Shown here piece by piece: positions 1-6,547 of a DNA stretch of 9,743 nucleotides (position 1 is its first letter; each line of letters opens with the position of its first letter). A program made the translations under genes and the position numbers. The notes under the pieces were generated by a model. That model saw only the letters and a program-made list of their open reading frames with translations, searched no databases and was not told the DNA's origin. The stretch comes from an uncultured Methanobrevibacter sp. (GTDB lineage Archaea > Methanobacteriota > Methanobacteria > Methanobacteriales > Methanobacteriaceae): assembly GCA_946611495.1 (NCBI GenBank), contig CAMODR010000025.1:1-9743 (forward strand), read 5' to 3'.

Positions 1-515
1 CTGTTGTATAATTTGGTCCAAGGTGTTACTGTAATTGTAAAAGCCAGTTTTCCAACATCTTTGTAGTTGAATATGTTTTCCCCGACACGTTTTGCAAGTC
101 TGTTCATGCTATAGTTTTCGGCCTTGTAATATCTTTCTTCAACTTCATTATAATTTATAGCTTGGAACAGTACGAAATCAAGCTGTTTTTCCTCAGCTAT
201 CTTGTATGTTTTTTCAAGGGCTTCAAGGTCTTCTAAAACATCATCTGAATCCATTAAATAGAGATATTTTCCTGTAGCAAGGTCCATTCCCTTGTTTGTT
301 GCAACAGCATGTCCTCCATTTTCCTGAGTGATGACTGTGAATCTATCATCCTTTTCCGCATAGGAATTTAGGACTTCGAGAGTGTTGTCAGTAGATCCAT
401 CATTTATACAAATTATTTCAATATCTTCTAGGGTTTGATTAACAATACTATCCAGACAAGCTGCAAGATAGTTTTCAACATTATAAATAGGTATTACAAC
501 TGAAACTTTTACCAT
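1..515 (-). CDS. Family 2 glycosyltransferase, N-terminal part (3' end off the left edge)
   Basis: The reverse complement from the ATG at 513-515 reads 171 codons without a stop before the window edge. The N-terminus VSVVIPIYNVENYL is the opening strand and loop of a GT-A glycosyltransferase of family GT2. INDGSTDNT (residues 37-45) is the nucleotide-binding turn, and MDSDD (88-92) is the DXD-type metal/nucleotide-sugar motif. TPWTKLYN (164-171) matches the conserved stretch that precedes the acceptor-side catalytic region, so the visible part is a complete donor domain. The start is supported by AGGTG five bases upstream. The enzyme should transfer a sugar from a nucleotide donor in the cytoplasm to a growing surface glycan. 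Donor and acceptor cannot be told from sequence. The next gene upstream on this strand is 334 bases away, so it probably has its own promoter. Confidence 0.93.
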   Translation of the reverse strand, partial: MVKVSVVIPIYNVENYLAACLDSIVNQTLEDIEIICINDGSTDNTLEVLNSYAEKDDRFTVITQENGGHAVATNKGMDLATGKYLYLMDSDDVLEDLEALEKTYKIAEEKQLDFVLFQAINYNEVEERYYKAENYSMNRLAKRVGENIFNYKDVGKLAFTITVTPWTKLYN

Positions 516-520
516 ACACA

Positions 521-525
521 CACCT
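521..525 (-). promoter_or_regulatory. Ribosome binding site of the GT2 gene at 515
   Basis: On the minus strand AGGTG lies five bases before the ATG at 515. It is complementary to the CACCT of the 16S rRNA 3' end and fixes this ATG as the start. Confidence 0.6.
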
Positions 526-564
526 GCTTTGAAAATAAATAGGTTTGAAAATTAATTATGAAAA

Positions 565-577
565 TTTTTATAAAAAT
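565..577 (-). promoter_or_regulatory. Possible TATA box for the GT2 gene at 515
   Basis: ATTTTTATAAAAA on the minus strand ends 50 bases upstream of the ATG. An archaeal start about 25 bases downstream would give a leader of roughly 30 bases that contains the AGGTG ribosome binding site. The surroundings are so A+T-rich that similar strings are common, so this rests on position only. Confidence 0.3.
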
Positions 578-849
578 CACATTATATTCTTAATACTTTT
601 TCAGTCTTTATGAAAAATTTCGCATATAATATTTTTATATTTATTAAAATTAATATTTAAAGTTTGAGAGTATTAAAACGGCAATTATACTCGTTGGTAA
701 AAATAAGAAATAAAGTATATTGAAAATTAATTAATAAATAAAAAGATTTTTCGGTGATTTAAACATTTAGGAGTTATTAAGAAGTTCTTTTAGAGACTTG
801 AATATTATTAGAAATTATATACTTTTTTTATTCAAAGTCAAAAGAACAC

Positions 850-1944
850 TTAATGGTATCCTGTAACCTTGTTGATTAAAGGTATCTTATTTAACAGCAG
901 CACAATCGCCCATGTGACTGTAGTAAGGCCGATAGTTAAAAATATGATCATAAGACATATCTGTGTACCTGTAAGTTCAAGTCCACTTACCATGACTTTA
1001 ACCAGTCTAAGCAGTGTTGTATGCAATAAGTATACTCCATAGCTGGCTCTGCTTAATGATACATTGGCTTTATTGACAATATCCAATTCCAAAAATCTTC
1101 TAACATATGAAGAAATTCCTTCTTTGGCCTGATAGATATATCTAAATAAAACAAATACGGATCCTGCCTGAATAATTTGGAAAATTCCATAATCCATATA
1201 GCTTGCAAGAATTTCTGTTCTAGCTACAACATTGTTTTTTGTAAATTCTATCGGCAAGACAGAGCCATATCCCAGGATTTTAATAATTGTTGTTATTGCA
1301 AATAGAAACAATGCAATATATATTATTGTATTGACATTCAAATTAAAGTCTTTGACAAAGTCAGTGTTTGCCAAATAGTATCCAAATACCATATATCCTA
1401 CTGGTGAAAGGATGAAAGTCAAGTCTATGAAATGTTTGATTCCAAATCCACGGCTTAATTGGTAAAATATGGAGCTTAATAAAAATATTAAAATAAAGTA
1501 TTCCATCTCCTTTTTGCTAGCATGCTGGACAAATTTGTTGATAATTGGGAGTGCCAGATAAGCTCCCAGAATCATCCAGAAATACCAATTATATATAAGA
1601 GGTATATTGCCTAGGTATCCTCTTAAAATGCTGAAACCTGTACAATAATTAACCAATATGTATAATAATATTGCATATGGTATTAAATAGAAGATAAAAG
1701 GATAAATCAATCGGGTAAATCTTCTTTTAAAAAAATCACCAAGTTCAATTTCTCTATTTAAGAGGAGTGCACCGCTTAACATCAAAAACACAGGCACGCC
1801 AAAACGGCTTATCTCACTAAAGCAGATAATTCTGAAATGCATGATTTCAGGATCCGGCCATAATTGGAATATATGCAGCATTATGACAGATATGATTGCC
1901 AAGGCTCTGAGTGTGTCGTAATATTTAATTCTTTCTTTCACCAT
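850..1944 (-). CDS. Membrane O-acyltransferase, acyltransferase-3 family, copy 1
   Basis: This 364-residue polytopic protein has about ten hydrophobic segments (roughly residues 12-30, 44-62, 78-98, 118-133, 148-163, 172-191, 205-222, 253-270, 297-315 and 328-350). The Arg13-X10-His24 pair in the first segment is the signature of the acyltransferase-3 family (OafA and WecH relatives), where the histidine is thought to act in acyl transfer. GVPVFLMLSGALLL (49-62) and SYGVYLLH (301-308) are further family motifs. Such enzymes O-acetylate or O-acylate surface sugars at the membrane. The acceptor is unknown here. Residues 1-313 are identical to copy 2 at 2034-3128, and the last 51 residues differ at 20 positions. 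No strong ribosome binding site precedes the ATG. The 11 bases before it are shared with copy 2, and promoter sequence beyond them is not. Both motif sets are intact, so the copy looks functional. Confidence 0.92.
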   Translation of the reverse strand: MVKERIKYYDTLRALAIISVIMLHIFQLWPDPEIMHFRIICFSEISRFGVPVFLMLSGALLLNREIELGDFFKRRFTRLIYPFIFYLIPYAILLYILVNYCTGFSILRGYLGNIPLIYNWYFWMILGAYLALPIINKFVQHASKKEMEYFILIFLLSSIFYQLSRGFGIKHFIDLTFILSPVGYMVFGYYLANTDFVKDFNLNVNTIIYIALFLFAITTIIKILGYGSVLPIEFTKNNVVARTEILASYMDYGIFQIIQAGSVFVLFRYIYQAKEGISSYVRRFLELDIVNKANVSLSRASYGVYLLHTTLLRLVKVMVSGLELTGTQICLMIIFLTIGLTTVTWAIVLLLNKIPLINKVTGYH

Positions 1945-1955
1945 AGTAGCACATC
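1028..1955. repeat. 928-bp identical repeat, left copy
   Basis: Read by eye against 2212-3139, this stretch shows no mismatch. It begins inside codon 306 of the acyltransferase and runs through the start codon to 11 bases upstream. Outside it, the coding side (850-1027) falls to about 74% identity (46 mismatches in 178 aligned bases, no gaps) and the promoter side is unrelated. The two copies are in direct orientation with a period of 1184 bp. Confidence 0.95.
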
Positions 1956-1975
1956 TAAACTAGTTTTATTAAATA

Positions 1976-1988
1976 TTAATTATAAAGG
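1976..1988 (-). promoter_or_regulatory. Possible TATA box for acyltransferase copy 1
   Basis: On the minus strand CTTTATAATTAA lies about 32-44 bases before the ATG at 1944, inside the 89-base gap between the two acyltransferase genes. An archaeal start about 25 bases downstream would leave a leader of only about ten bases, which would explain the lack of a clear ribosome binding site. Weak evidence in A+T-rich sequence. Confidence 0.27.
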
Positions 1989-2033
1989 ATATTTTTTAAA
2001 ATTTTTATCTTAAATCGTAAAGTATATGAAAAC

Positions 2034-3128
2034 TTAATGGTAACCCGTAAACTTGTTAATAAATGGTATCCTATTCAACAGCAATACAATCGCCCATGAA
2101 ACAACAACAAGGCAAAAAGTGGTGAATATAATCACAAGACAGGTCATTGAGCCTGAAAATTTAGTTCCACTCACAATTACTTTAAAAGGTCTAAGCAGGG
2201 TGGTATGCAACAAGTATACTCCATAGCTGGCTCTGCTTAATGATACATTGGCTTTATTGACAATATCCAATTCCAAAAATCTTCTAACATATGAAGAAAT
2301 TCCTTCTTTGGCCTGATAGATATATCTAAATAAAACAAATACGGATCCTGCCTGAATAATTTGGAAAATTCCATAATCCATATAGCTTGCAAGAATTTCT
2401 GTTCTAGCTACAACATTGTTTTTTGTAAATTCTATCGGCAAGACAGAGCCATATCCCAGGATTTTAATAATTGTTGTTATTGCAAATAGAAACAATGCAA
2501 TATATATTATTGTATTGACATTCAAATTAAAGTCTTTGACAAAGTCAGTGTTTGCCAAATAGTATCCAAATACCATATATCCTACTGGTGAAAGGATGAA
2601 AGTCAAGTCTATGAAATGTTTGATTCCAAATCCACGGCTTAATTGGTAAAATATGGAGCTTAATAAAAATATTAAAATAAAGTATTCCATCTCCTTTTTG
2701 CTAGCATGCTGGACAAATTTGTTGATAATTGGGAGTGCCAGATAAGCTCCCAGAATCATCCAGAAATACCAATTATATATAAGAGGTATATTGCCTAGGT
2801 ATCCTCTTAAAATGCTGAAACCTGTACAATAATTAACCAATATGTATAATAATATTGCATATGGTATTAAATAGAAGATAAAAGGATAAATCAATCGGGT
2901 AAATCTTCTTTTAAAAAAATCACCAAGTTCAATTTCTCTATTTAAGAGGAGTGCACCGCTTAACATCAAAAACACAGGCACGCCAAAACGGCTTATCTCA
3001 CTAAAGCAGATAATTCTGAAATGCATGATTTCAGGATCCGGCCATAATTGGAATATATGCAGCATTATGACAGATATGATTGCCAAGGCTCTGAGTGTGT
3101 CGTAATATTTAATTCTTTCTTTCACCAT
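2034..3128 (-). CDS. Membrane O-acyltransferase, acyltransferase-3 family, copy 2
   Basis: This is a second 364-residue acyltransferase-3 protein. It has the same Arg13-X10-His24 signature, LSG loop and SYGVYLLH motif as its neighbour, and it sits 89 bases upstream of copy 1 on the same strand. Residues 1-313 are identical to copy 1. From residue 314 to the end, 31 of 51 residues match. The divergent part covers the loop after segment nine and most of the last membrane segment, and the proteins converge again at the final TGYH. The expected role is acylation of a sugar hydroxyl during surface-glycan assembly, with an acceptor or partner that may differ from copy 1 (inference). It diverges head-to-head from the LicD gene, so its promoter lies in 3140-3443. 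Its upstream region shares only 11 bases with copy 1, so the two are probably regulated separately. Confidence 0.92.
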   Translation of the reverse strand: MVKERIKYYDTLRALAIISVIMLHIFQLWPDPEIMHFRIICFSEISRFGVPVFLMLSGALLLNREIELGDFFKRRFTRLIYPFIFYLIPYAILLYILVNYCTGFSILRGYLGNIPLIYNWYFWMILGAYLALPIINKFVQHASKKEMEYFILIFLLSSIFYQLSRGFGIKHFIDLTFILSPVGYMVFGYYLANTDFVKDFNLNVNTIIYIALFLFAITTIIKILGYGSVLPIEFTKNNVVARTEILASYMDYGIFQIIQAGSVFVLFRYIYQAKEGISSYVRRFLELDIVNKANVSLSRASYGVYLLHTTLLRPFKVIVSGTKFSGSMTCLVIIFTTFCLVVVSWAIVLLLNRIPFINKFTGYH

Positions 3129-3139
3129 AGTAGCACATC
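2212..3139. repeat. 928-bp identical repeat, right copy
   Basis: This is the partner of 1028-1955 in direct orientation. The left edge is set by the mismatch at 2211 (C against T at 1027). The right edge is the base after 3139, where the two upstream sequences stop matching. Confidence 0.95.
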
Positions 3140-3443
3140 ATTAAAAAAAACAAGTTCATTTATCTATATTTTTTCTTTAATTGTTTTAAATAGTTATCTA
3201 TATTAATGATTATTTTTAATCCTTTAAATTAACTTCATAAGAAGTAATTCTACAATTGAAATTGTGATAACTACATAAAATTAATTAAATATAAAGTTAA
3301 TAATAATAAAAAGAGCATTGCAAATTTAGTTTAATAAGAAGCATATTGTATAATCTAAGTTTGTATAACAAAAGGAATTTAGCATGTTGAAGTTCATATT
3401 TAAACAGTTATGATAATTATATACAATATTTATTAAATTACAC
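3129..3443. promoter_or_regulatory. Divergent promoter region between acyltransferase copy 2 and the LicD gene
   Basis: These 315 gene-free, A+T-rich bases lie between head-to-head genes, so they must contain both promoters if each gene has its own. For the minus-strand gene, AATATAGATAAA at 3159-3170 is a TATA-like candidate 31-42 bases before the ATG. The same 11 bases, TTATCTATATT, occur at 3160-3170 and 3194-3204. For the plus-strand gene, ATATTTAAA (3396-3404) and ATTATATA (3416-3423) are candidates. A small dyad, ACAATT-GA-AATTGT, lies at 3252-3265 and TTGTATAA is repeated at 3346 and 3361. All are near chance level for this composition. I see no RNA gene or coding remnant. Confidence 0.45.
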
Positions 3444-3448
3444 GTGAT
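3444..3448 (+). promoter_or_regulatory. Start-deciding ribosome binding site of the LicD gene
   Basis: GTGAT here matches the GTGAT end of the full AGGAGGTGAT consensus and sits four bases before the ATG at 3453. The GTG could itself be read as a start codon, but nothing like a ribosome binding site precedes it, so I treat it as part of the binding site of the ATG. A leaderless transcript starting at the GTG remains possible. Confidence 0.4.
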
Positions 3449-3452
3449 TATA

Positions 3453-4700
3453 ATGTTATTTTATATTTTAAAGGAAAAGGGAAACTTAAAGAAAGCTTAT
3501 AAAATGCATAAGGCTTCTAAAAAGATCAAGCAATTGGACTTGTTTGATGAAAAATATTATCTGAAAAAATATCCTAGTGTGAGAAATGCAAGAATAAGTC
3601 CCCTTAATCATTATTTATACCATGGCTTTAAAGAGAAGAAGCAGCCTGGAAAATTATTTGACAATAATTTTTATTTGAAAAAATACAAGGATGTAAGAGA
3701 GTCTGGAGAAAATCCATTGGTTCACTATGTCCTGCATGGCAGAAAGGAAGGGCGAGAAGTTAATAACAAATATGATAAGATAAGAAAGGATTTGAAAAAT
3801 AAAAACAAGATATTGGAATCATATAACAAGCTCTTCAACTATCTCTTTGTCTTCAATAATCTCGAAAGAAGAGGAACATTGAAAGACATGCAGGATGCCT
3901 GCAGTGAATTATTAAGATTCATAGATATGATATGCAGGAAGAATGATATCACATACTGGCTTGAAGCAGGTAATCTACTAGGATTTACTCGTCATGAAGG
4001 ATATATTCCATGGGATGATGATTTGGATATCGCAATGATGAGAGAAGATTATGATAAGTTCTTAAGCATCATAGATGAGGAAATAAAAAATTATGGCCTG
4101 GATGACCATATAGAACTGAAACAATACAGGGTTAACTCAAAAGGCTTGGTAGTTGGATTCCTGCAAATATTCTATAAGATAGATGCTGATTCCATGGGCA
4201 TTCTTGCGGGACTCGACGTATTCCCTTATGATTATATAAAAATAGAGGGCTGCGAATCTGCCGAAGAGGTCAAAGAGGAAATCACCCCTGCATTCGCTGA
4301 TGTCTGCAAGGGCTTTGTTGCAAATGTCGAGGAAAAGAGATTAGATAAGGAGACTCTTTACAGTGAATACTTTGAAAGGTTAAATATCAGCTATTCCAAA
4401 GAGGATTATATTATTTCAGGAATGGATAATTTCTTCAGGAAGGCTCCAAAGGTTCATAAAACTGATGATATCTTTCCACTCGAAAAAATTAATTTTGATT
4501 CAGTTGAAACTTTCGCTCCAAATGACATACCAAAGTATCTTAGAGAGCATTTCAATGGAGACTATATGAAAATTCCTAAGAAAGTGCGATTCCATGACAA
4601 AAGAATGTATTATTTAATTGATACATATCCTGATTTGGATGAGATATACAAGGAGAATATTGAAAAATTAAATCACATAAGCATGAATGAAGATTTATGA
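3453..4700 (+). CDS. LicD-family phosphotransferase with N-terminal tandem repeats
   Basis: From the ATG at 3453 the protein has 415 residues. A GTG at 3444 would add three. Residues 30-67 and 68-105 are two 38-residue repeats, each LFD-x3-YL-KKY-x-V-x6-PL-x-HY-x2-HG-x-KE. I know this unit as a prefix of glycan-modifying proteins, but not its role. The LicD domain follows: GNLLG (173-177), RH (180-181), then PWDDDLDIAM, whose Asp188, Asp189, Asp190 and Asp192 are the expected metal ligands of this nucleotidyltransferase-fold family. FPLEKINFD (341-349) and the GDYMKIP near 369-375 are typical of the C-terminal half. LicD enzymes transfer phosphocholine or related phospho-groups to surface glycans. 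The substituent here is unknown. No signal peptide or membrane segment is evident, so it should act in the cytoplasm. It is flanked by gene-free stretches of 324 and 332 bases, so it probably stands alone. Confidence 0.93.
   Translation: MLFYILKEKGNLKKAYKMHKASKKIKQLDLFDEKYYLKKYPSVRNARISPLNHYLYHGFKEKKQPGKLFDNNFYLKKYKDVRESGENPLVHYVLHGRKEGREVNNKYDKIRKDLKNKNKILESYNKLFNYLFVFNNLERRGTLKDMQDACSELLRFIDMICRKNDITYWLEAGNLLGFTRHEGYIPWDDDLDIAMMREDYDKFLSIIDEEIKNYGLDDHIELKQYRVNSKGLVVGFLQIFYKIDADSMGILAGLDVFPYDYIKIEGCESAEEVKEEITPAFADVCKGFVANVEEKRLDKETLYSEYFERLNISYSKEDYIISGMDNFFRKAPKVHKTDDIFPLEKINFDSVETFAPNDIPKYLREHFNGDYMKIPKKVRFHDKRMYYLIDTYPDLDEIYKENIEKLNHISMNEDL
3540..3767 (+). repeat. Two tandem 114-bp coding repeats in the LicD gene
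   Basis: Positions 3540-3653 and 3654-3767 encode adjacent 38-residue units without a gap. Shared residues include LFD, YLKKY, V, PL, HY, HG and KE. The DNA has diverged more than the protein pattern, so this is an old duplication maintained at the protein level and not a recent slip. Confidence 0.8.
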
Positions 4701-4874
4701 AAATATTTAATTTTTCATTTTTATATTTTAACCAGTCTTTAATTGATTTTAATAAATAAACTTTTTTTATAATTTTTACTTTTTTTAAATATAATAGCAG
4801 TCCTTTTCCTTTTTGTATTTAATTAAAATTTCCATATGTAAACTCATTTTTAGTATAGTCTTTAACTAATTTTT

Positions 4875-4958
4875 AACATGTTTTACTTAAAAATAATTTA
4901 TAATAAAATTAGGAATCAGCCATACTTCTAAAAATATATTTTTTTAAGTATACATGTT
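4875..4958. repeat. Imperfect long-arm inverted repeat upstream of the GT2 gene
   Basis: The left arm AACATGTTTTACTTAAAAA (4875-4893) is complementary to the right arm TTTTTAAGTATACATGTT (4941-4958) apart from a TT-versus-A difference, with 47 bases between. The right arm continues into GTTTACATAT (4956-4965), which is also the exact complement of ATATGTAAAC at 4834-4843. The arms could form a stem-loop in RNA or be paired protein-binding sites. They lie 75-158 bases before the start codon. Confidence 0.45.
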
Positions 4959-5020
4959 TACATATTGTAGTTTAAAAAAGTTTTTTATTTTTACTAAATA
5001 AAATAAAGATAAAAACTTTT

Positions 5021-5026
5021 AGAAGG
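5021..5026 (+). promoter_or_regulatory. Ribosome binding site of the GT2 gene at 5033
   Basis: AGAAGG, one base off AGGAGG, lies six bases before the ATG at 5033 and supports that start. Confidence 0.5.
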
Positions 5027-5032
5027 GATTTT

Positions 5033-6541
5033 ATGGTAAATTTCAAAGTTTCAGTACTGATTTCAACATATAATTCTGGGTATTATTTAAAATTAGCGGT
5101 TGATTCAATTTTAAATCAAACAATCGGATTTGAAAATATTGAACTTATCATTGCGGATGACAAATCCGATGATGATTATACAATTCGGCTTTTAGAGGAA
5201 TATGAAAATAATTATTCCAATTGCAAGGTTTTTATTTTGGATGAACACACGGGTTTTCCAGGTAAACCCCGCAATGTGGCTTTTGAAAATGCAACCGGAG
5301 AATATGTTATATTTATGGATTCAGATGACACTTACTCTCTAGATGCTTTTGAAGTGATGTATGAAACGGCTGTAAGTGAAGATTATGATTTTGTCATAAC
5401 CACCTTTAAAAGGATTCTTAGCAATAGAGTTGAATTCTATCAACACCCAGATTTTTTGAATCAAGAGGTTTATAGATTTAATTCAGTTGAAGATGATTTG
5501 AATCTGTTAAAATTGCAGCCCAGTCTATGGGCTCGATTAATAAAAAGGGATTTTTTAATTGAAAACAATATCACTTCTGTAGAAGGAGTGAATGCACAGG
5601 ATCTGGAATTTGTAGTGCATACTCTTTTGTGTGCCACTAATTTTGTTTATCTTAGCAGGTTTCCAGCCTATAATTATAGCATACGCGATATGTTAAATGA
5701 CAAATCTTCTATCCGCGATTATAAAGAAAAATTGTTAAAAGGACTGATAGATGGTTATTTTGCCACATATGATCTTTTAAGAAAATTTGACAAGGAGTCG
5801 TATTTTTCCATCTTTTTTCAAAGTCATATTTATTTTTATTTGGATATTATGAGCAAGAGTTCCATAATTGATCATGTTAAAATAGATTTAATTAAGGAAT
5901 TCTCTCCAATTTTAAAAAAACAGTTTGAATTAAGTCCGAATTTTGCTAATAATTTATTCGCTTCAATTAAGGATGATTTGTTTACTGATAGTTATGAAGA
6001 ACTTATTAAAAAACTCAATAAAAATCATAAAGCCATATTGGAAGCAGATTCCATTTATGAATTATTTTATAAAAATGAGAATTTCAATACGCTAAGATTC
6101 TGTAATTTTAATACTGATGAATATGAAATATGCTTTTCTCCTTTGCATAATAGGAGATTTTATTCAAGATGTTCCATAACAAATATTGATACAGACTTTG
6201 ATGTTTATGAAATAATTGCTCTTAATGCAGTTTGTGGTGTAAAATCCAGCGAACAGATATTTTCAAACAGTTTTCCTATATATAAGATTACAGGGGATTT
6301 TTCTAAAGGAACTTTCATGGAAATCACATTCACGCTATGTGAGATATCTGAGGTTGAATTTAATTCGATTAAGGATAATAGAAATTTGAAAAGGAAAAAT
6401 AAGAAATTAAGTAAGAAAAATAAAAAACTTAACAAAAAACTAAATTTTTATAATAACTTATTAGACACAAAACCTTACAGAATTGCAAAAATTTTTAGAA
6501 ATTTTGCTAAAAAAATTAGGCATTTGAAGAGGGGGTTTTAG
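5033..6541 (+). CDS. Family 2 glycosyltransferase with beta-rich region and coiled-coil tail
   Basis: The protein has 502 residues. Residues 6-125 form a GT2 donor domain: VSVLISTYNSGYYL, then ADDKSDD (41-47), GKPRNVAFENATGEYV (77-92) and FMDSDD (94-99) with the DXD metal motif. PSLWARLIKRDFL (163-175) and NAQDLEF (187-193) occupy the acceptor-side positions. The latter has Gln-Asp where many relatives have Glu-Asp, and Asp190 would be the catalytic base. Residues about 350-445 look like a beta-rich module. Residues 447-502 are a lysine-rich tail with leucines seven apart (452, 459, 466), a short coiled coil ending in a basic segment that could bind membrane or a partner (inference). It should add a sugar to a surface glycan in the cytoplasm; specificity is unknown. 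It converges on the gene at 6548 with six bases between, so transcription of the two may interfere. Confidence 0.93.
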   Translation: MVNFKVSVLISTYNSGYYLKLAVDSILNQTIGFENIELIIADDKSDDDYTIRLLEEYENNYSNCKVFILDEHTGFPGKPRNVAFENATGEYVIFMDSDDTYSLDAFEVMYETAVSEDYDFVITTFKRILSNRVEFYQHPDFLNQEVYRFNSVEDDLNLLKLQPSLWARLIKRDFLIENNITSVEGVNAQDLEFVVHTLLCATNFVYLSRFPAYNYSIRDMLNDKSSIRDYKEKLLKGLIDGYFATYDLLRKFDKESYFSIFFQSHIYFYLDIMSKSSIIDHVKIDLIKEFSPILKKQFELSPNFANNLFASIKDDLFTDSYEELIKKLNKNHKAILEADSIYELFYKNENFNTLRFCNFNTDEYEICFSPLHNRRFYSRCSITNIDTDFDVYEIIALNAVCGVKSSEQIFSNSFPIYKITGDFSKGTFMEITFTLCEISEVEFNSIKDNRNLKRKNKKLSKKNKKLNKKLNFYNNLLDTKPYRIAKIFRNFAKKIRHLKRGF

Positions 6542-6547
6542 TTTATC

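Larger units (their letters stand above)
516..849. other. Gene-free stretch between the GT2 gene and acyltransferase copy 1
   Basis: These 334 A+T-rich bases lie between two minus-strand genes. They hold the 3' flank of the acyltransferase and, near 515, the ribosome binding site and a TATA candidate for the GT2 gene. I see no open frame, gene remnant, RNA gene or significant repeat. The short inverted matches (for example GTTCTTTT against AAAAGAAC) are no longer than chance predicts for this composition. Confidence 0.6.
4701..5032. other. Gene-free stretch between the LicD and GT2 genes
   Basis: These 332 bases are extremely A+T-rich. The first part (about 4707-4731) is T-rich and could end LicD transcription in the archaeal manner. 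The last part should hold the promoter of the gene at 5033, with TTTAAAAAA at 4971-4979 as a weak TATA candidate. Between them lies an imperfect inverted repeat, listed separately. I see no open frame of substance on either strand. Confidence 0.5.

Noticed and set aside
850..3128. Assembly duplication of a single acyltransferase gene
   Set aside because: Both copies have unique 3' ends and unique upstream flanks, which a simple assembly duplication would not create. A chimeric join inside the identical tract cannot be excluded without reads.
1028..3139. The long direct repeat as an insertion sequence or transposon
   Set aside because: The repeated DNA encodes a membrane acyltransferase. There is no transposase, terminal inverted repeat or target duplication at its edges.
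3160..3204. 11-base direct repeat TTATCTATATT (3160-3170 and 3194-3204) as an operator
   Set aside because: About one such match is expected by chance in a region of this length and composition.
6205..6435. 76-codon minus-strand open frame inside the GT2 gene
   Set aside because: It is antisense to the lysine-rich tail, so its Phe/Leu-rich product simply mirrors AAA/AAG codons. It has no ribosome binding site.
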